64,000 bases of DNA from contig NC_090285.1 of the NCBI RefSeq assembly GCF_037392515.1, positions 3,599,501 to 3,663,500 of the forward strand, read 5' to 3'. The first letter of the stretch is position 1. Every line of letters begins with the position of its first letter. The translations under genes and the position numbers were made by a program. The notes below the pieces were generated by a model. That model saw only the letters and a list, made by a program, of their open reading frames with translations, made no database searches and was not told the origin of the DNA. Below are positions 13,701-24,865 of this stretch, piece after piece. Origin of the DNA: Haliotis asinina. Its lineage: Eukaryota > Mollusca > Gastropoda > Lepetellida > Haliotidae.

Positions 13701-16700
13701 GTTTTCTAAACATCATTACATACAACACAGCCTTAACATCAAAATATGGTATGTTTTCTAAACATCATGACATACAATACAGCCTTAACATCAAAACATG
13801 GTATGTTTTCTAAACATCATGACATACAACACAGCCTTAACATCAAAACATGGTATGTTTTCTAAACATCATGACATACTATACAACTGTAATACCACCA
13901 CATGGTATATTTCCGTAACAACCTTAACATCATAACATACAATAAGTCATTAAAATAATGCATACTATACCACCTGATATACCAATACCACCTATTATAC
14001 CACCCTAATGTTGACAAATACTACACAACCTTAGCATCACCACTGCCCTACCCCAGGGACAGAGGTGCTCCCCACCCCCTGCAGCTGTTTACTACCATTC
14101 CAGGAGCAACACTTACCCCATCTTTGCCTTCTGCTTGATTGTCTCAATGAGGAACTTCCATCTGCGGCCATGGCCTTTAGTTGATGTGACTTTGGAGAAG
14201 AGCTTCTCCCAGTTCATGATGCGCTTCTCCTTGGCTATTCTCTTGGACTGCAAACAAATGTATATGGATACTACAGGCACATCAGAATCAACAGTTTTGT
14301 TTCATCAATTATTACAAACAATACAACATCAGGCCCCCCTAAGTAATTGAAGGAATTACAGCAAATTTGAAGGAATTGCATCTCAAATGTAAACAAACGC
14401 AGCCCACTCGCGATATCGGTAGTTTAGCGGTAATAACAGAAACACATCGGCCCTATTGGAAGCAATGTCGGTAATACTGGAAACACGATCGGCCATCTTC
14501 GGAGATTTTTCTGTCGCGAGCGGAAACTCACGCAGCAAAGCATGGCGTCGTTGGAAGAAACACCCGTCTCGGTGAGATTTGTTTTTAGTTCCTACTATTA
14601 CATTTTCATACTTATCCATCTTTGACCACCCGTGTTGAATGCGTTAAGGTATGAGGTGTTGTCGGGACAATAGCTTATGTTTTTAAGAAAAGATTGTCAC
14701 TGCAGAACAGTGTCACAAGTCATGCCCCTGGAGATTGTTTACATCTGAACATCGAAGTCGTGCCGATGATTACGAACATCATGAACGTGCGCCATGAAGA
14801 AGTTTAAGAGCCATAATTTTTCTTGCTACGAGGTGCAATTGACAAATTTAAACACATTTTACAAAAAAAAAAGATGTTATATCTGGCGCACGTTCGTAAT
14901 CATCAGCACGACTTCGATGTTCAGATGTAAACAAACTACAGGGGCATGACTTGTGACGCTCTCCTAGAGTGACTATCTTTTCCTAAAAACATAAGCTATT
15001 GCCTCGACAACACCTCATACCTAAACGCATTCAACACGGGTGGTCAAAGATGGATAAGTATAAAAATGTAATAGTAGAAACTAAAAACAAATCTCACCGA
15101 GACGGGTGCTTTTTCCAACGACGCCATGTTTTGCTGCGTGAGTTTCCGCTCGCGACAGAAAAATCTCCGAAGATGGCCGATCGTGTTTCCAGTATTACCG
15201 ACATTGCTTCCGATAGGGCCGATGTATTTCTGTTATTACCGCTAAATTACCGATATCGCTGCAATTGTTTCGCGAGTGGGCTGCGTTTGTTTACATTTGA
15301 GATGCAATTCCTTCAAATGTGCTGTAATTCCTTCAATTACTTAGGGGGGCCTGAACATGTAGTATAAGAGCTAAACAGGACAGATAAATATATAAACAAT
15401 TCTGATTTTGTTTATAAACATTAACTTAAGCACTTGCTCAGTAGCCACACATATATATACAGGTCAAGCTTTTGTCAGACTGTGGAGGAACAATCCCTAT
15501 TCTGTTCAGAAAAAAAAATATAATCGGATGGAATGCAGTAACCATTATGAATGAAAATCACAACATGCTCGGTTTAAAAAAAAATGTAATATTCTGAATT
15601 AAAAAACTGATATTTTATACTTATGCTGACTCATGCTTATCTCCTCCCTCTATGCAAAGATAGTGGAACACTTGAAATCCCTTGAAGTTCCCTTCTAATT
15701 GAACCAAACACACAATACCCTCACCGACCAGAAGCCTCCCTTTCCTGTCAATACGGTCAGCCACGGTTGTCACTCTCTCCAAAATCTCATAAGTCTGACA
15801 CAAGAATTACTGTAAATTCAATGTGCCTGAGAGGGGCGGTTGGGAGGGCTTGACGCCATGAGTCAAGATAAGTATAAAATATCAATTTTATTCTGAAAAT
15901 TACATAGTTTTCCTTATCCTGACTCATGCCTATTTTGCTTGCAGAATCTGATGGAAATGGCAGTGGGTCAGACTTTGCTGGATTCTGCTGGCTGCCATAT
16001 TAGTAAATCCAGTACATCTATGGCTACAGGAACTATAATGGTGGTCCTATTCTTCCAGTATTCATCTGTGAAATTGGGGGAATCACATCGAGCCAAACCC
16101 GTCTTCTTTTGAAGCATTGGTTGCCTGGAACGTGATGATACATGTATATAGATCAGCTAGTGTCTTGCTAGTGTCGAATACAACTGTGTGTCAAGAAATC
16201 TCTAAAGACCAGTCACAACCCTTCTTCATGTACAAGTATCTTCATTATGAGTACAGGGTCATAATCACTCGTGTAAAGCCTGTTCAAGACATCACACATG
16301 GACTCTCAACTCACACACTCTAGCAGATCAGGCTTTGATATGATCCAGACATGAAGTTACAACAATGTCACACTGCCATGTGCTGGTTTGGAGAGTGGAT
16401 GGACGAGTAGGTTCTTCCACTCTGGCAGTTGTAGTGCTGGTTGTCCTAGTTCCTTGACAAGTACTGGGAACCAATCTCTCTCTGGCCCAAAAGGCGCTAC
16501 TAAAATCACTTGTATGTATTGGCATCGTGTGTTTGATCTTCCCGATGACTAGCATCCATTCCATTGGAGATGGTTGTAGAGGGGGTGACAGTGTGTTGGT
16601 CATGACGTTGCATGTGCCTGGGATGGGACATGCCTTTATATGGAGGTTCAAGGTCAGCTGTAGCAGAGTGTGAGACTGGGTTGATCCTTGCTTGTTTATG

Positions 16701-19700
16701 TAGAACGCTGCTGTGGAGTTGTTGGTATGAACCATCAGGTCAATACTGTTGACCAATGATGTGCTGCATTGATTACAGCTTTCATATCCAGGTGGTTGAT
16801 ATGCTGAATGCATTCATTCCTGTTGTCCAGGTGAGCACCCCAACTTTGAAGCAACACATCTACGTAGAGATGGCTGTAGCAGACCTGCTCTAGTAAATAA
16901 GTCCAAGCAAAGACATTTAATCAGTCAGTCCACCAAAATAGATATGATCTAAAGTTGTTCGACAGAGCAATCAGATCCGAGGTGTTGAGATGCTGAATCA
17001 GGAACCATTGTAACGGGCATCCTGGTCTGGTCAAATCCTGTGCTGATGTGAGCAGACCGAGTAGACATTGCCATTGTCATAGTGGTAATGAAGAGCTTGT
17101 TCTATCATGGCTTGAATATTGACCCACCGATCCTCTGAAATGACAATGCGGTTCAACAGAATGACAAATCAAATCCTGAGGCATTGAAGATTTTGCTGTG
17201 GCTCTAATTCCGACTTCCATAGATTCACAAGCTATCCGAGTTGAGTCAGCCTGATGGTGAAGTCTAACTGTAGTCTGAGTTGACCTGTCTTCTGATCAGC
17301 TTCAATGCCGTCGTCCAGGTAAAAGGCGCTGCGAAGTCCCTGCCAATGTAGTTGGTGACAATGGGCTTTGTGACCTGAGTAAATAGCCATGGGGCCAAAG
17401 ATATTCAAAATGGTAGAACCATTTATTGGTAGTGATGACCACTGAACAGGAAGTGCAGATACTTTCTGGAGTCCGAATGAATTGGAATGTGGAGGTACGC
17501 ATCTTGCAGATCAATGCGGGCTAGATAATCCACTGGACAGACAATACTCATCTTATAGGTATGAGCTTCATTGGAGTCTTTGGACAGGGAAACGACGTCC
17601 AATCCGTTTGTAATCCACAATGTTATCTCTGAGTCTGAAAAGAGGGCTTCCTCCAGTGATGAAGATCAACGATGTCTAGCTCTGTCCATCAAAACCTCTG
17701 TCCTTCCGCGAATGCATTCGTGAGTGAGGAACGATGTCCATGCAGTGAACTGGTCTGACACCATCCTCTTCTGTGATCTAGATAAAGTCTTGCTGGTATC
17801 TTGACCATGCTCCCGGGGTATGTCTGGCTGATCACTAAAATCATGAATGTCAGCTGTGATCAACATATGGTTACTAGACGCAGAATCAACTGATTTAGAC
17901 ATGACCTGTGAGAGCCAACGTTATTTGTCTGTCGCAAAGTCTGAATCAGATAATTTCTTGCAAAGTTCAGAGAGAACAGTGGAAGAATAGATAGGTTTGC
18001 ATGAAGGACATACTACATGCGAATCAACCGACAGCCATAACTTACAATGGGAGCACGATTCCATCAACTAAGACCAAGTCTAAATTGAAGAAAATGTCTC
18101 TAAAACACATGAAATTTTATAAATATCAACAATTTTACATCATGACAATAATAATTACGTTCCAAAAACTGAATATGACACAGGACCGAAATATATGCAA
18201 AACTTATCGCCGTATCGGCTCCCCAAGTGCCTCCTACCGTCCTCATCAGGTGATGAAGGAGAGAATGACAAGTGTGGCTGGTCATGTGACCGCAGCAAAG
18301 GGAGGCATCCACTGGGTGAGTGTATTGTACATCCCCTTCAACTAGAAGGGAACTTCAAGGGATTTCAGGTGTTCCTTTATCTTAACATAGTCAGGATAAG
18401 GAAAAATAACATCTTACCTCAGAACTCTTATGAATTCGGAAAATGTTGGCAGAATTTCTGTACAATCTGAAGTGCTTATTCCATTGATAGTGTCAACAAC
18501 GTGACCACCAGACACTATTTCTCCAATGTATAATAACTTCTTGAAAGACTGCTACCCAGATAGCCTTCATAGTTGGCCCAACATCAGCACACACTGGTAC
18601 AATGTTAGGTCAACTATGAATGCTATCTGGGTAACACTGTATTCGGCTTATGCACAAAACATACCATTTTGACACTGATTTTAGGGGTCAAGTTAGGGGG
18701 TCGGCTTATCTATGGGGTCGGCTTATACACGGTAATATACAGTAGGAGTATTTCATGACAGAGGAGGTCTCAGTTTCATACAGCAGAAACCACAGCGTCA
18801 GGACCTTGACCCAAATTCAACTTCGACATCAGCTCATCAAGAGAAACAAAAACACTATAAATATGTCAAATGAAATAAAAAAGGCTTTGTCCTTCATGAC
18901 ATTCCCCACTTCCAAAAACATATATGCATCACAACCTATGAAGTGGTTTTGTCCTCACATGAGCATCGACAAGCTGAAGTCTCTTGATGGCAATGTTCAG
19001 TTGCCGTTGTTTGCTCTCATAGTCTTCATGCAGCTTCTTGAGTGCCGCACTCTTCTCCTCCCAAGGTGTGGAGTATACACGCACCAGACGGACCAGCTCG
19101 TTGATGGGCATGTTCATGTCGCTGATGCTGCAATAGGGGAAACACTCCTTGTAGACCCATTAACCAAACAACCTGTCCCAGAATGCCATTCAAGGAACAT
19201 GATTAGCATTTCAACCAGTGAATCATCTGACACTACCAGTCTAGCATCAATACCTTCAAGGACTGCTCCAGAGAACTCACATGCACTGCTGTGGTCAAGA
19301 TTCATCAATTTTCTCAAAGTATTGATCACTTTCTGTTTTGTTTAAGTTCCCAATTTTTATAATTCCCAATTCGTTGCAGTTCCTTATTTGTACGATTGAA
19401 GCAGTATTGCTGATATGTTGCCAGTGTTGATGCTCTAGTTTCTATAATGTGATTCCTGTAATTCCTTTCATACTACTGTTGCCAATTTGATAGTTTTACA
19501 TAACAGTAATATAAACATGCTTTGTTTGGCAGGAATAATAATTTATGGTCACCATTCTGGACCTATAAACTTAAAAATATAAGTAAACAGTTCAGTGTAT
19601 CTGACATTAAGGGAACCAAACGTAGAATGGTTGTTACCTGCGGAAGACTTTAGCTGTGGTAAGGGCAAGTTTGACAAGTAGTGTTGGTGGGAGGGCGTGA

Positions 19701-21390
19701 CCAAGAAGTTCATCTTTCAACTCCAACAGCTACAAATAACAACATTTTACCTGAATACTTCATTACACATAGTTACACCTGAATGCTGTGTACAGACGAG
19801 TCATGTGAACTCCAACAGCTACAAACAACAACATTTTACTTGTTTACATTTTAACTGCGTTTGAACAAATTCATGTAACATCTGTATAAAGTGTCAGACA
19901 TGATATTTACAGTGCAGGCAGTTGCTTTTTGAACAATCTGAGAGTAAATAAAGGACAAAATTAAAAACATCACAAAAATGTTGTCATATGACTAAACGTA
20001 AGACATATGTGTGCAGTTACCTCCAACAAGGACACCTGCACCAGGGCGGTGGAATTGAGCACCCCATCACACAGCCCTTCAAACTTGTTGGGCTCCCCTC
20101 GCACGGCACCAGGGTCGACATCATCGTCATCTGAGTCATCGTCAGAGTCTGAGTCAACCTCGCTCTAGTTCAAGGAGAGAGAACAATATTCATCAGCTTG
20201 ATACATGCTGGCAGTAGAGCATGAATATGATTTGAAAGTAATAAAACAGCAGTCCCACATAAAAGAATCCCAACATTTCTCAAAATACTATCAATACTTG
20301 CTTATTTGGGACAAAACATCCTGCTAAATTTGTTTACCCTCTGCATCCTGTGGTCAGACTCACTGACCTGGTTGACAGACATCATCATGTCCCAACTGTG
20401 TTGATCGATGCTCATGCTGTTTATCACTGGATTGTCTGGTCCAGACTTGATAATTTACAGACCTTCGCCACAAAACTGGAATATTGCTGAGTGCAGCATA
20501 ACACTCACTCACTCACTCACTCAAGGTTCCTACCTCTGCTCCCTCTGAGTGTCCTGTAGCTTCTTCCTCCTCCTCTTCATCATCTTCCTCTGCAAGTGCT
20601 TCCAGGTTCTTCCCTAAAGCTGAATTACACCATAACAAATGAATATACAGGTCACACATGCTTGTGATAGATGACATCACATCACATACACACCCATTAA
20701 CAATAAGAACACACATTTCTTGGGTTAAAAAACTTCCTTCTGGACCATGCTGACACTGATGTATACATTGTCTATTAACCATTGCAAAGATTATTTATAA
20801 CATTCATTAAAATATTAAGTTATCAAGCATGAATATGCATGAATCACTTTGTCTAGATAGACCTGTACAAATTATCTAATAAATTTATTAGTTCAGTCTC
20901 CTCATTGCCACTTAAAGGAACACCTGAACTGAATCATTGATAATACAAAGTATAGCCTATTTATCTGAACCGTAAGTTAAAATCTTCATATATAGCCGGT
21001 TCAAGACAACATAACAGACATCTGCTGTAATAATATTCTATCGTTCTTGTGCATTAAGTTAACTTTCAATTAACCATCACAGAAAACGATAGAAGCTAGT
21101 GAAAATATTTGTATTAAACATACAATAATACACAGGGGAAGGTGGAAATATTCTATGTGAAAAGAGGAGGGGTACTCTTTCCTAAACATAGATGCAAATG
21201 AATCCTAATCTCACATGAAGGAATATCCAACAATTAACGAGACGGGCACCTGCAGAATATCAGACAGGAGTTCTGAAGTAATAGCACCAAACGTTCTCTT
21301 CGTACAGGACAGTAAGCACAAACATTAGCGAGATGGGTTGACATTTCGTATTTCCGGTATGAATTATATTAAAATGTTACCTCTGTCCAT
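1777..21390 (-). CDS. Unidentified ~955 aa acidic coiled-coil protein, 21 coding exons
   Basis: I do not recognise this gene. Coding exons in transcript order: 21381-21390 (ATG), 20534-20619, 20021-20164, 19638-19729, 18959-19127, 14117-14247, 13169-13310, 12852-13034, 11517-11729, 10878-10950, 9806-9848, 9523-9691, 8620-8929, 8243-8376, 6793-6872, 6118-6360, 4422-4509, 4126-4285, 3806-3889, 3209-3267, 1777-2031. Every junction is GT-AG, the phases agree throughout, and the sum (2868 nt) is a whole frame ending in TGA. The N-terminus (1-60) is rich in Glu, Asp and Ser. Residues ~110-260 look helical, followed by an acidic stretch (~215-305). Residues ~330-390 and 430-590 are mixed and probably beta-rich. 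Coiled coils lie near 634-690 and 771-823 around a Ser/Pro/Arg-rich link, and 'GKPLPKWGEALP' sits near 757. The tail is Gln/Asn/Ser/Pro-rich. No signal peptide or membrane segment is visible. A cytoskeletal, centrosomal or ciliary role is only a guess. The two last junctions are the least certain. Confidence 0.82.
2455..2672 (+). repeat. Dispersed ~220 bp repeat, copy 1 of 3
   Basis: Shares a long diverged match with 4585-4800 (opposite strand) and 61885-62087 (same strand). Shared blocks include 'TGATTCACACAGGTTGGCTG', 'CTTCAAACAGTT', 'GATAAATACGTTGTTCACTG' and the terminal 'AGTGAACAACTT'. The right half can fold back on itself. It lies in the last intron of the first gene. Class unknown; it could be a non-autonomous DNA element. 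Confidence 0.7.
3253..3757 (-). repeat. Minisatellite, 48 bp unit, 11 copies, each carrying a 3' splice site
   Basis: Eleven copies at 48 bp spacing of a unit that reads, on the minus strand, 'GTTCTACAG|ATCTCCGCCT' (the bar marks the splice point); some copies have CTGCAG. The copy at the low-coordinate end is the real intron-exon edge of coding exon 20 of the first gene (exon starts at 3267). The others repeat the last ~20 intron bases, the acceptor AG and about 14 exon bases. The array lies wholly in the intron between exons 19 and 20. See findings. Confidence 0.92.
3995..4044. repeat. (CACT)n simple repeat
   Basis: Imperfect CACT/CTCA tetranucleotide run in the intron between 3889 and 4126. 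The same motif ends the SINEs in this window, so it may be a leftover SINE tail, but no SINE body is evident next to it. Confidence 0.8.
4585..4800 (-). repeat. Dispersed ~220 bp repeat, copy 2 of 3
   Basis: The reverse complement aligns with 2455-2672 from the 'TTGATTCACACAGGTTGGCTG'-like end through 'TTCAGGCTCAGGGA' to 'TAGTGAACAACTT'. It is diverged and sits in the intron upstream of the exon at 4422-4509. Confidence 0.7.
5505..5690 (+). mobile_element. SINE copy, abalone-type, diverged
   Basis: Contains the chain 'ACCCATGAAGATC', 'CTTGTCATAAGAGGTGAC', 'GGTGGTCAGGCTTGCTGACT' and 'GGTTGACACACGTCAT', also seen at 8035, 20340, 30040 and 48075. The 3' part is poorly preserved. It is intronic in the first gene. 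Confidence 0.75.
6370..6417. repeat. (GTGA)n simple repeat
   Basis: Twelve near-perfect GTGA units. The array begins about 10 bp from the acceptor of the exon at 6118-6360 (minus strand) and replaces much of the usual polypyrimidine tract with CACT repeats. Confidence 0.93.
6984..8006. repeat. Minisatellite, 30 bp unit, about 34 copies, with higher-order duplication
   Basis: Tandem copies of a 30 bp unit of the type 'CTGACACAGCCTGGTGTAAG' plus 'ATGTCACCTG'. Variant units appear in the same order twice: the run at ~7367-7590 (ATATCACCCGTTGACGCAAC, then the ACGTG-type and CTTGCTGACATAG-type units) recurs at ~7768-8000. A whole block was therefore duplicated inside the array. All six frames stay open for long stretches because the unit is ten codons long. 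It fills the intron between coding exons 14 and 15 of the first gene but does not contain their splice sites. Confidence 0.93.
8035..8210 (+). mobile_element. SINE copy, abalone-type, diverged
   Basis: Blocks 'GTCAGGTTTGCTGATTTGGC', 'TGACATATGTCACTGTATC', 'CTCATGATGTCGTTCACTGG' and 'TTATTTACAGACC' match the family seen at 5505, 20340 and 30040. It begins almost at the end of the 30 bp minisatellite. Confidence 0.75.
10060..10222 (+). mobile_element. tRNA-derived SINE with CACT tail
   Basis: Starts 'GGGGTAGCCTGGAGGTTCG' and carries a box-B-like 'GGGTTCAATTCC' near 10114. It continues with 'GTGTGAAGCCCATTTTCTGG' and 'TGGAATATTGGTAAAAG', and ends in (CACT)n at about 10205-10222. This layout fits a tRNA-headed SINE common in abalone genomes. 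A further partial copy of the body may lie at 10370-10432. It is intronic in the first gene and is not a functional tRNA gene, since no acceptor-stem pairing is evident. Confidence 0.85.
13505..13885. repeat. Minisatellite, 52 bp unit, about 7 copies
   Basis: Units of 52 bp of the form 'GCCTTAACATCAAAACATGG' plus 'TATGTTTTCTAAACATCATG' plus 'ACATACAACACA'. The central copies are almost identical and flanking copies decay on both sides (13440-13505 and 13885-13960). It lies in the intron between coding exons 6 and 7 of the first gene, away from both splice sites. Confidence 0.92.
14330..15353. mobile_element. Fold-back (long inverted repeat) DNA element, ~1.02 kb
   Basis: Two arms of roughly 490-520 bp (14330-~14850 and ~14870-15353) are reverse complements with modest divergence and meet over a short A-rich centre near 14860. 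The termini read 'CAGGCCCCCCTAAGTAATTG' and its complement. The element is flanked by AACAT at 14325-14329 and 15354-15358, an apparent 5 bp target duplication. Each arm carries the same short open frame (60-80 codons) read toward or away from the centre, explained by the arm homology. No transposase is visible, so it is non-autonomous. It lies in the 4.7 kb intron between coding exons 5 and 6 of the first gene. Confidence 0.88.
15610..18420 (-). mobile_element. Fossil DIRS-type retroelement, broken
   Basis: The ends at ~15613-15800 and ~18235-18415 are inverted copies of each other (shared blocks around 'GAAATCCCTTGAAGTTCCCT'), the inverted-terminal-repeat layout of DIRS elements. A further end-like segment near 15845-15930 fits the internal complementary region. 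On the minus strand the interior holds reverse-transcriptase remnants near 17300-17620 ('RIDLQDAYLHIPIH') and RNase H-like remnants near 16330-16810. The gag and recombinase parts are not clear. The copy is shortened and heavily decayed, with many breaks, and looks old. It sits in the same intron as the fold-back element, in the same orientation as the host gene. Confidence 0.8.
18548..18635. mobile_element. Small inverted-repeat element (MITE-like)
   Basis: The left arm 'TACCCAGATAGCCTTCATAG' and the right arm, complementary to 'ACCCAGATAGCATTCATAG', form a ~27 bp hairpin around a ~30 bp loop. The following 18636-18735 contains 'GGGGTCGGCTTATACACGG', which resembles the edge of another small DNA element. 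Class not determined. Confidence 0.65.
20340..20523 (+). mobile_element. SINE copy, abalone-type, with CACT tail
   Basis: Well-preserved 3' half: 'GGTTGACAGACATCATCATG', 'GATGCTCATGCTGTTTATCA', 'CTGGATTGTCTGGTCCAGAC', 'AACTGGAATATTGCTGAGTG' and a (CACT)n tail at 20502-20523. The tail ends about 10 bp from the 5' splice site of coding exon 2 of the first gene (exon 20534-20619, minus strand). Confidence 0.88.
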
Positions 21391-24300
21391 TGTAGATGTC
21401 CTACGGTGTTGACGTGCTCGGTACTGGAGATATTGCTCGATAACCAGTTTCAAACACAATCAATCACAACACGAGCCGCCATATTGTATAAGGTGTTGCC
21501 ATGTAGTTAGTCACGTGACTGCCCGTCAGATTTCTTTTTGATACGGATAATGACTTACACATTGTCTGACAAAGTAAATATTTCACAATACTGTTCACGC
21601 ATAACCATGGTCTAATTACAACATGGTAATTTACGGTCCAGATCGTGACGTTAGTAAGGCTAAGAATGAACGCATTATAACAGATACGAACAGCCCACAT
21701 GTTAGTTATACTTTAAAGCACAGTTATCTCATTTGCAAGAGCACGACATTATGTTGAGTATTATGTTGTTAGTTGTATCTAGTTCAATTAACCCGTTATG
21801 TATTTCTATGCAATAAACTGTATAACTGCCGGTAGTCACAGCTACATCATCCAACTGAATCACTTAGGAATGTTCCGACGGGTCTATTATAGATTGTCCC
21901 ATATTATATCATATTTGATATGTAAATTCAACATATATATAAAAAAGATATTAATATGCATGAAAATGCAAATATCGTTTTCAGATAATATATTTTCTAT
22001 CTGGAGTAGTTTAACGTCCAGTCCCGACATTACACTACCATGGAATGAGTTGTGTGTATTGTTTTTCTGTTTGTTTGTTCTAAACTTGTAGAGTAAATTC
22101 TTACATTTGTGTTGTGGCAAATTATATTTATACTACACGTATGACGTATCTAATAATTAACAGGGTGTGGGGATATATAGCGTGCATGTCTAACGCCACA
22201 CGCAGCGATAATCTAGCTTTGTGTCAGAGGCTGTAAATCTCTGAGTCTGGACTACACTTACCTGTGATTCATATCACGTGAAACTGCGCTACATATATTC
22301 GATGATAATGACCTGATTCTGAAAGCTATCTCTGACTACAGTCAGTTGGTCTTGTACCAATTTTAACCCTATTCTCTGAGTGTTATATGGGATTATAAGA
22401 GTATTGCCAAGTGTTATATTCAAACACTAATTAAATATGCTGTCACATAGAGAGGCAAATAATTCGACTTCATGAGGAGGCATTGCGTATATTTTACGGA
22501 CGCTTCAACGAGTGCCGTTCCCTGTCACCGGTGTTTTCTTGTGTCGATAGCAAGCTCATCAATCGTGAGGTATTTTTGTATGTGCTTCAAATTTTGTCGC
22601 GGCTAAAGGTAGTCTGTAATTGTACTAGCATCTATATAACATGTGTGTACTGAGCGATATATGATTATTATTCTCTGCACACAAGAACCACCTTGACGTA
22701 AAACTGACCCATCAAGGAGCAGAACTACTGTACACAACATGATTCAGCTAACAATCCAAAATGGTCCCTACTGACCTAATAATGCCCAGTCTAGTGTTTT
22801 TCTCTTAAGTGCATATAGCTGGAATATTGCTGAGTGCGGTATAAAAATAAACTCACTCACTCTCCTTACTGCAACTAAAATAGCATAACCAAGGACTACA
22901 ACCAGCTGGATGTGTTGCAGTACTGACCATTTGAGACTGTTTTGTTTGCTGGAAAGTGTGTTGTTGTTTATCACATAAGGTTATTTCTCATAGGGTAGTG
23001 GTATAGCAAGCACACTGTAGCGTGATATTCCTCCTACAAGACACTGGACTGTGAAATACTACTGGTCATATTCATGAGGTTTGGGTACGATTAGACTGTG
23101 ATGAACCAAGTGACAAAGTAGTCATCCTAAGAGGGCTACCCAATGCCTCACAAGTTGTAAGTCTGACAGTGGACGGACATAATTATACAACCAGTCAGCA
23201 ATATAGGCAAGGTTCTCACAATGAATATTCTCCAATAACAACAAAACACAGGCTGATTTTATTTAAAATTGTTATTTTACTGAAACAGTAAATTGCAATG
23301 TGCAGAGAATTATAAAAAGGCATCAAATAAAAGAGTCAGTGATACACAGCTGATACATCCATGGACACCATGTAACGTGTTGTTAACATCACTATAATGT
23401 CAGCTAATGTTTTACAGATGCTCTGTAAAGTACAAAACAAATCTAAACACAAAGATTTTAATACTCTCTGTACTTTGTAATTATTAACTGAAACACATCT
23501 GCAGAACACTAATGTATATACAGCCTCCAAAATTCAGACCCTTTCCACAAAACACAATTACATGGATGAAGTTTTTCCGACCATTCCAGCTGCCAGGACC
23601 AAAGTTATCTTGTCTACACCAGTCCTCTAGCCACGTCTTACAGTGTTTGCACTAGACATGAAAATTTTGGAGTCATCATGCCTCCCTTGTGTCATAAGAG
23701 GGAGGCATGGACATGTTTTTGTGAGTCAGCTTCAGTATAGAACTTCCATCAACACATCAACTGTGATTAATTAATAACAATAAAAAACCAGGTAAGGCAG
23801 GTCAAGTATTTATTCAGAACTGAGCACTTAACTGGGAAACAATGAACTAAATAGCTTTAAACAACATATTACGACTTAGATTATCTGAACTTAGGGATCA
23901 GTAGCATTGTGTCAAATATTATGGAAGCTTTTACATTCACAGCATATTGAGATAATTTGTGCATCAAATATGCAGGATTTCTGTGTCTGGGCAAACACTG
24001 GTCTTAAGAAGAGCAAATTTCTAAACCTGTGTATCTTACCAGCTATGTTCCTGAGACTTCCTAAGACATATCAACATTGCTGTATCAGTATTTTAATATC
24101 TTTCGAACCAATATTTAAGTCCCATACAATCAATCCACAATAAATAAACTATCAGATTACTATCCAATACCCAGTATTTCTTGCACAAATCATACATTAA
24201 GCATGGACTAATCTCATTTACCTATAACAAAGTCATCATGGCCTTTTAAGTACCAGAAGTTAATGAAATTTAGTGGAATAATGACAAAGCTAATCAGAAG

Positions 24301-24865
24301 CAAACGTAGATCAATTTGTGGATCATCTTGGGTGATAAAGAAAGAGAAAATGGGGCTTGAAATGTTAAATATTTGAATGTACAAATAAGTGTGTGTCTGT
24401 ATATACATATATATATTAAACATGCACATAATACATTCACTTGAAGATACCTGTCTCTATTCATCCCTTACCATGCTAACATTGTTACCAAATACATTGT
24501 GGTATTGTAGGCGAAAAGCATAACAAATAATGGCCTTCATGTCACTTTCTTATAACACTTAACAATTGGAAATTCTACATAAAAATAGAATTTTCACAAC
24601 TTCTAGACAAGAACTGTAGAGATCCAATGACTCAAACATCAACATCTTTAACAGTAATAATTCTGACACCACGACCACAGCGAGTCCCCTGTGTGAAACT
24701 AGCATACAATGATACACAGCCTTCTGTATTTACCAGCAGGATTATATTGATTTCATCATCTTCTTCATCATGCTTTCTAGATGTGAATGATAAACAGTGA
24801 ATATCTTGACACATACTATTTAAAATCTTGACGGGAATTAAACACACTGTACAAATCCAGAGAAA
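21391..24865. other. Gene-free stretch between the first gene and IST1
   Basis: No exon is visible. The part next to 21390 is the likely promoter and 5' UTR of the first gene. The part next to 24865 is probably the long IST1 3' UTR; minus-strand AATAAA hexamers lie near 23260 and 23805. A SINE 3' end (GGAATATTGCTGAGTGCGGT followed by CACT repeats) lies at 22810-22862. The rest is AT-rich and unremarkable. Confidence 0.5.

Noticed and set aside
14383-15367. Two small genes encoding nearly the same ~80-residue protein in opposite directions
   Set aside because: They are the two arms of one fold-back element; the similarity is explained by the inverted repeat.
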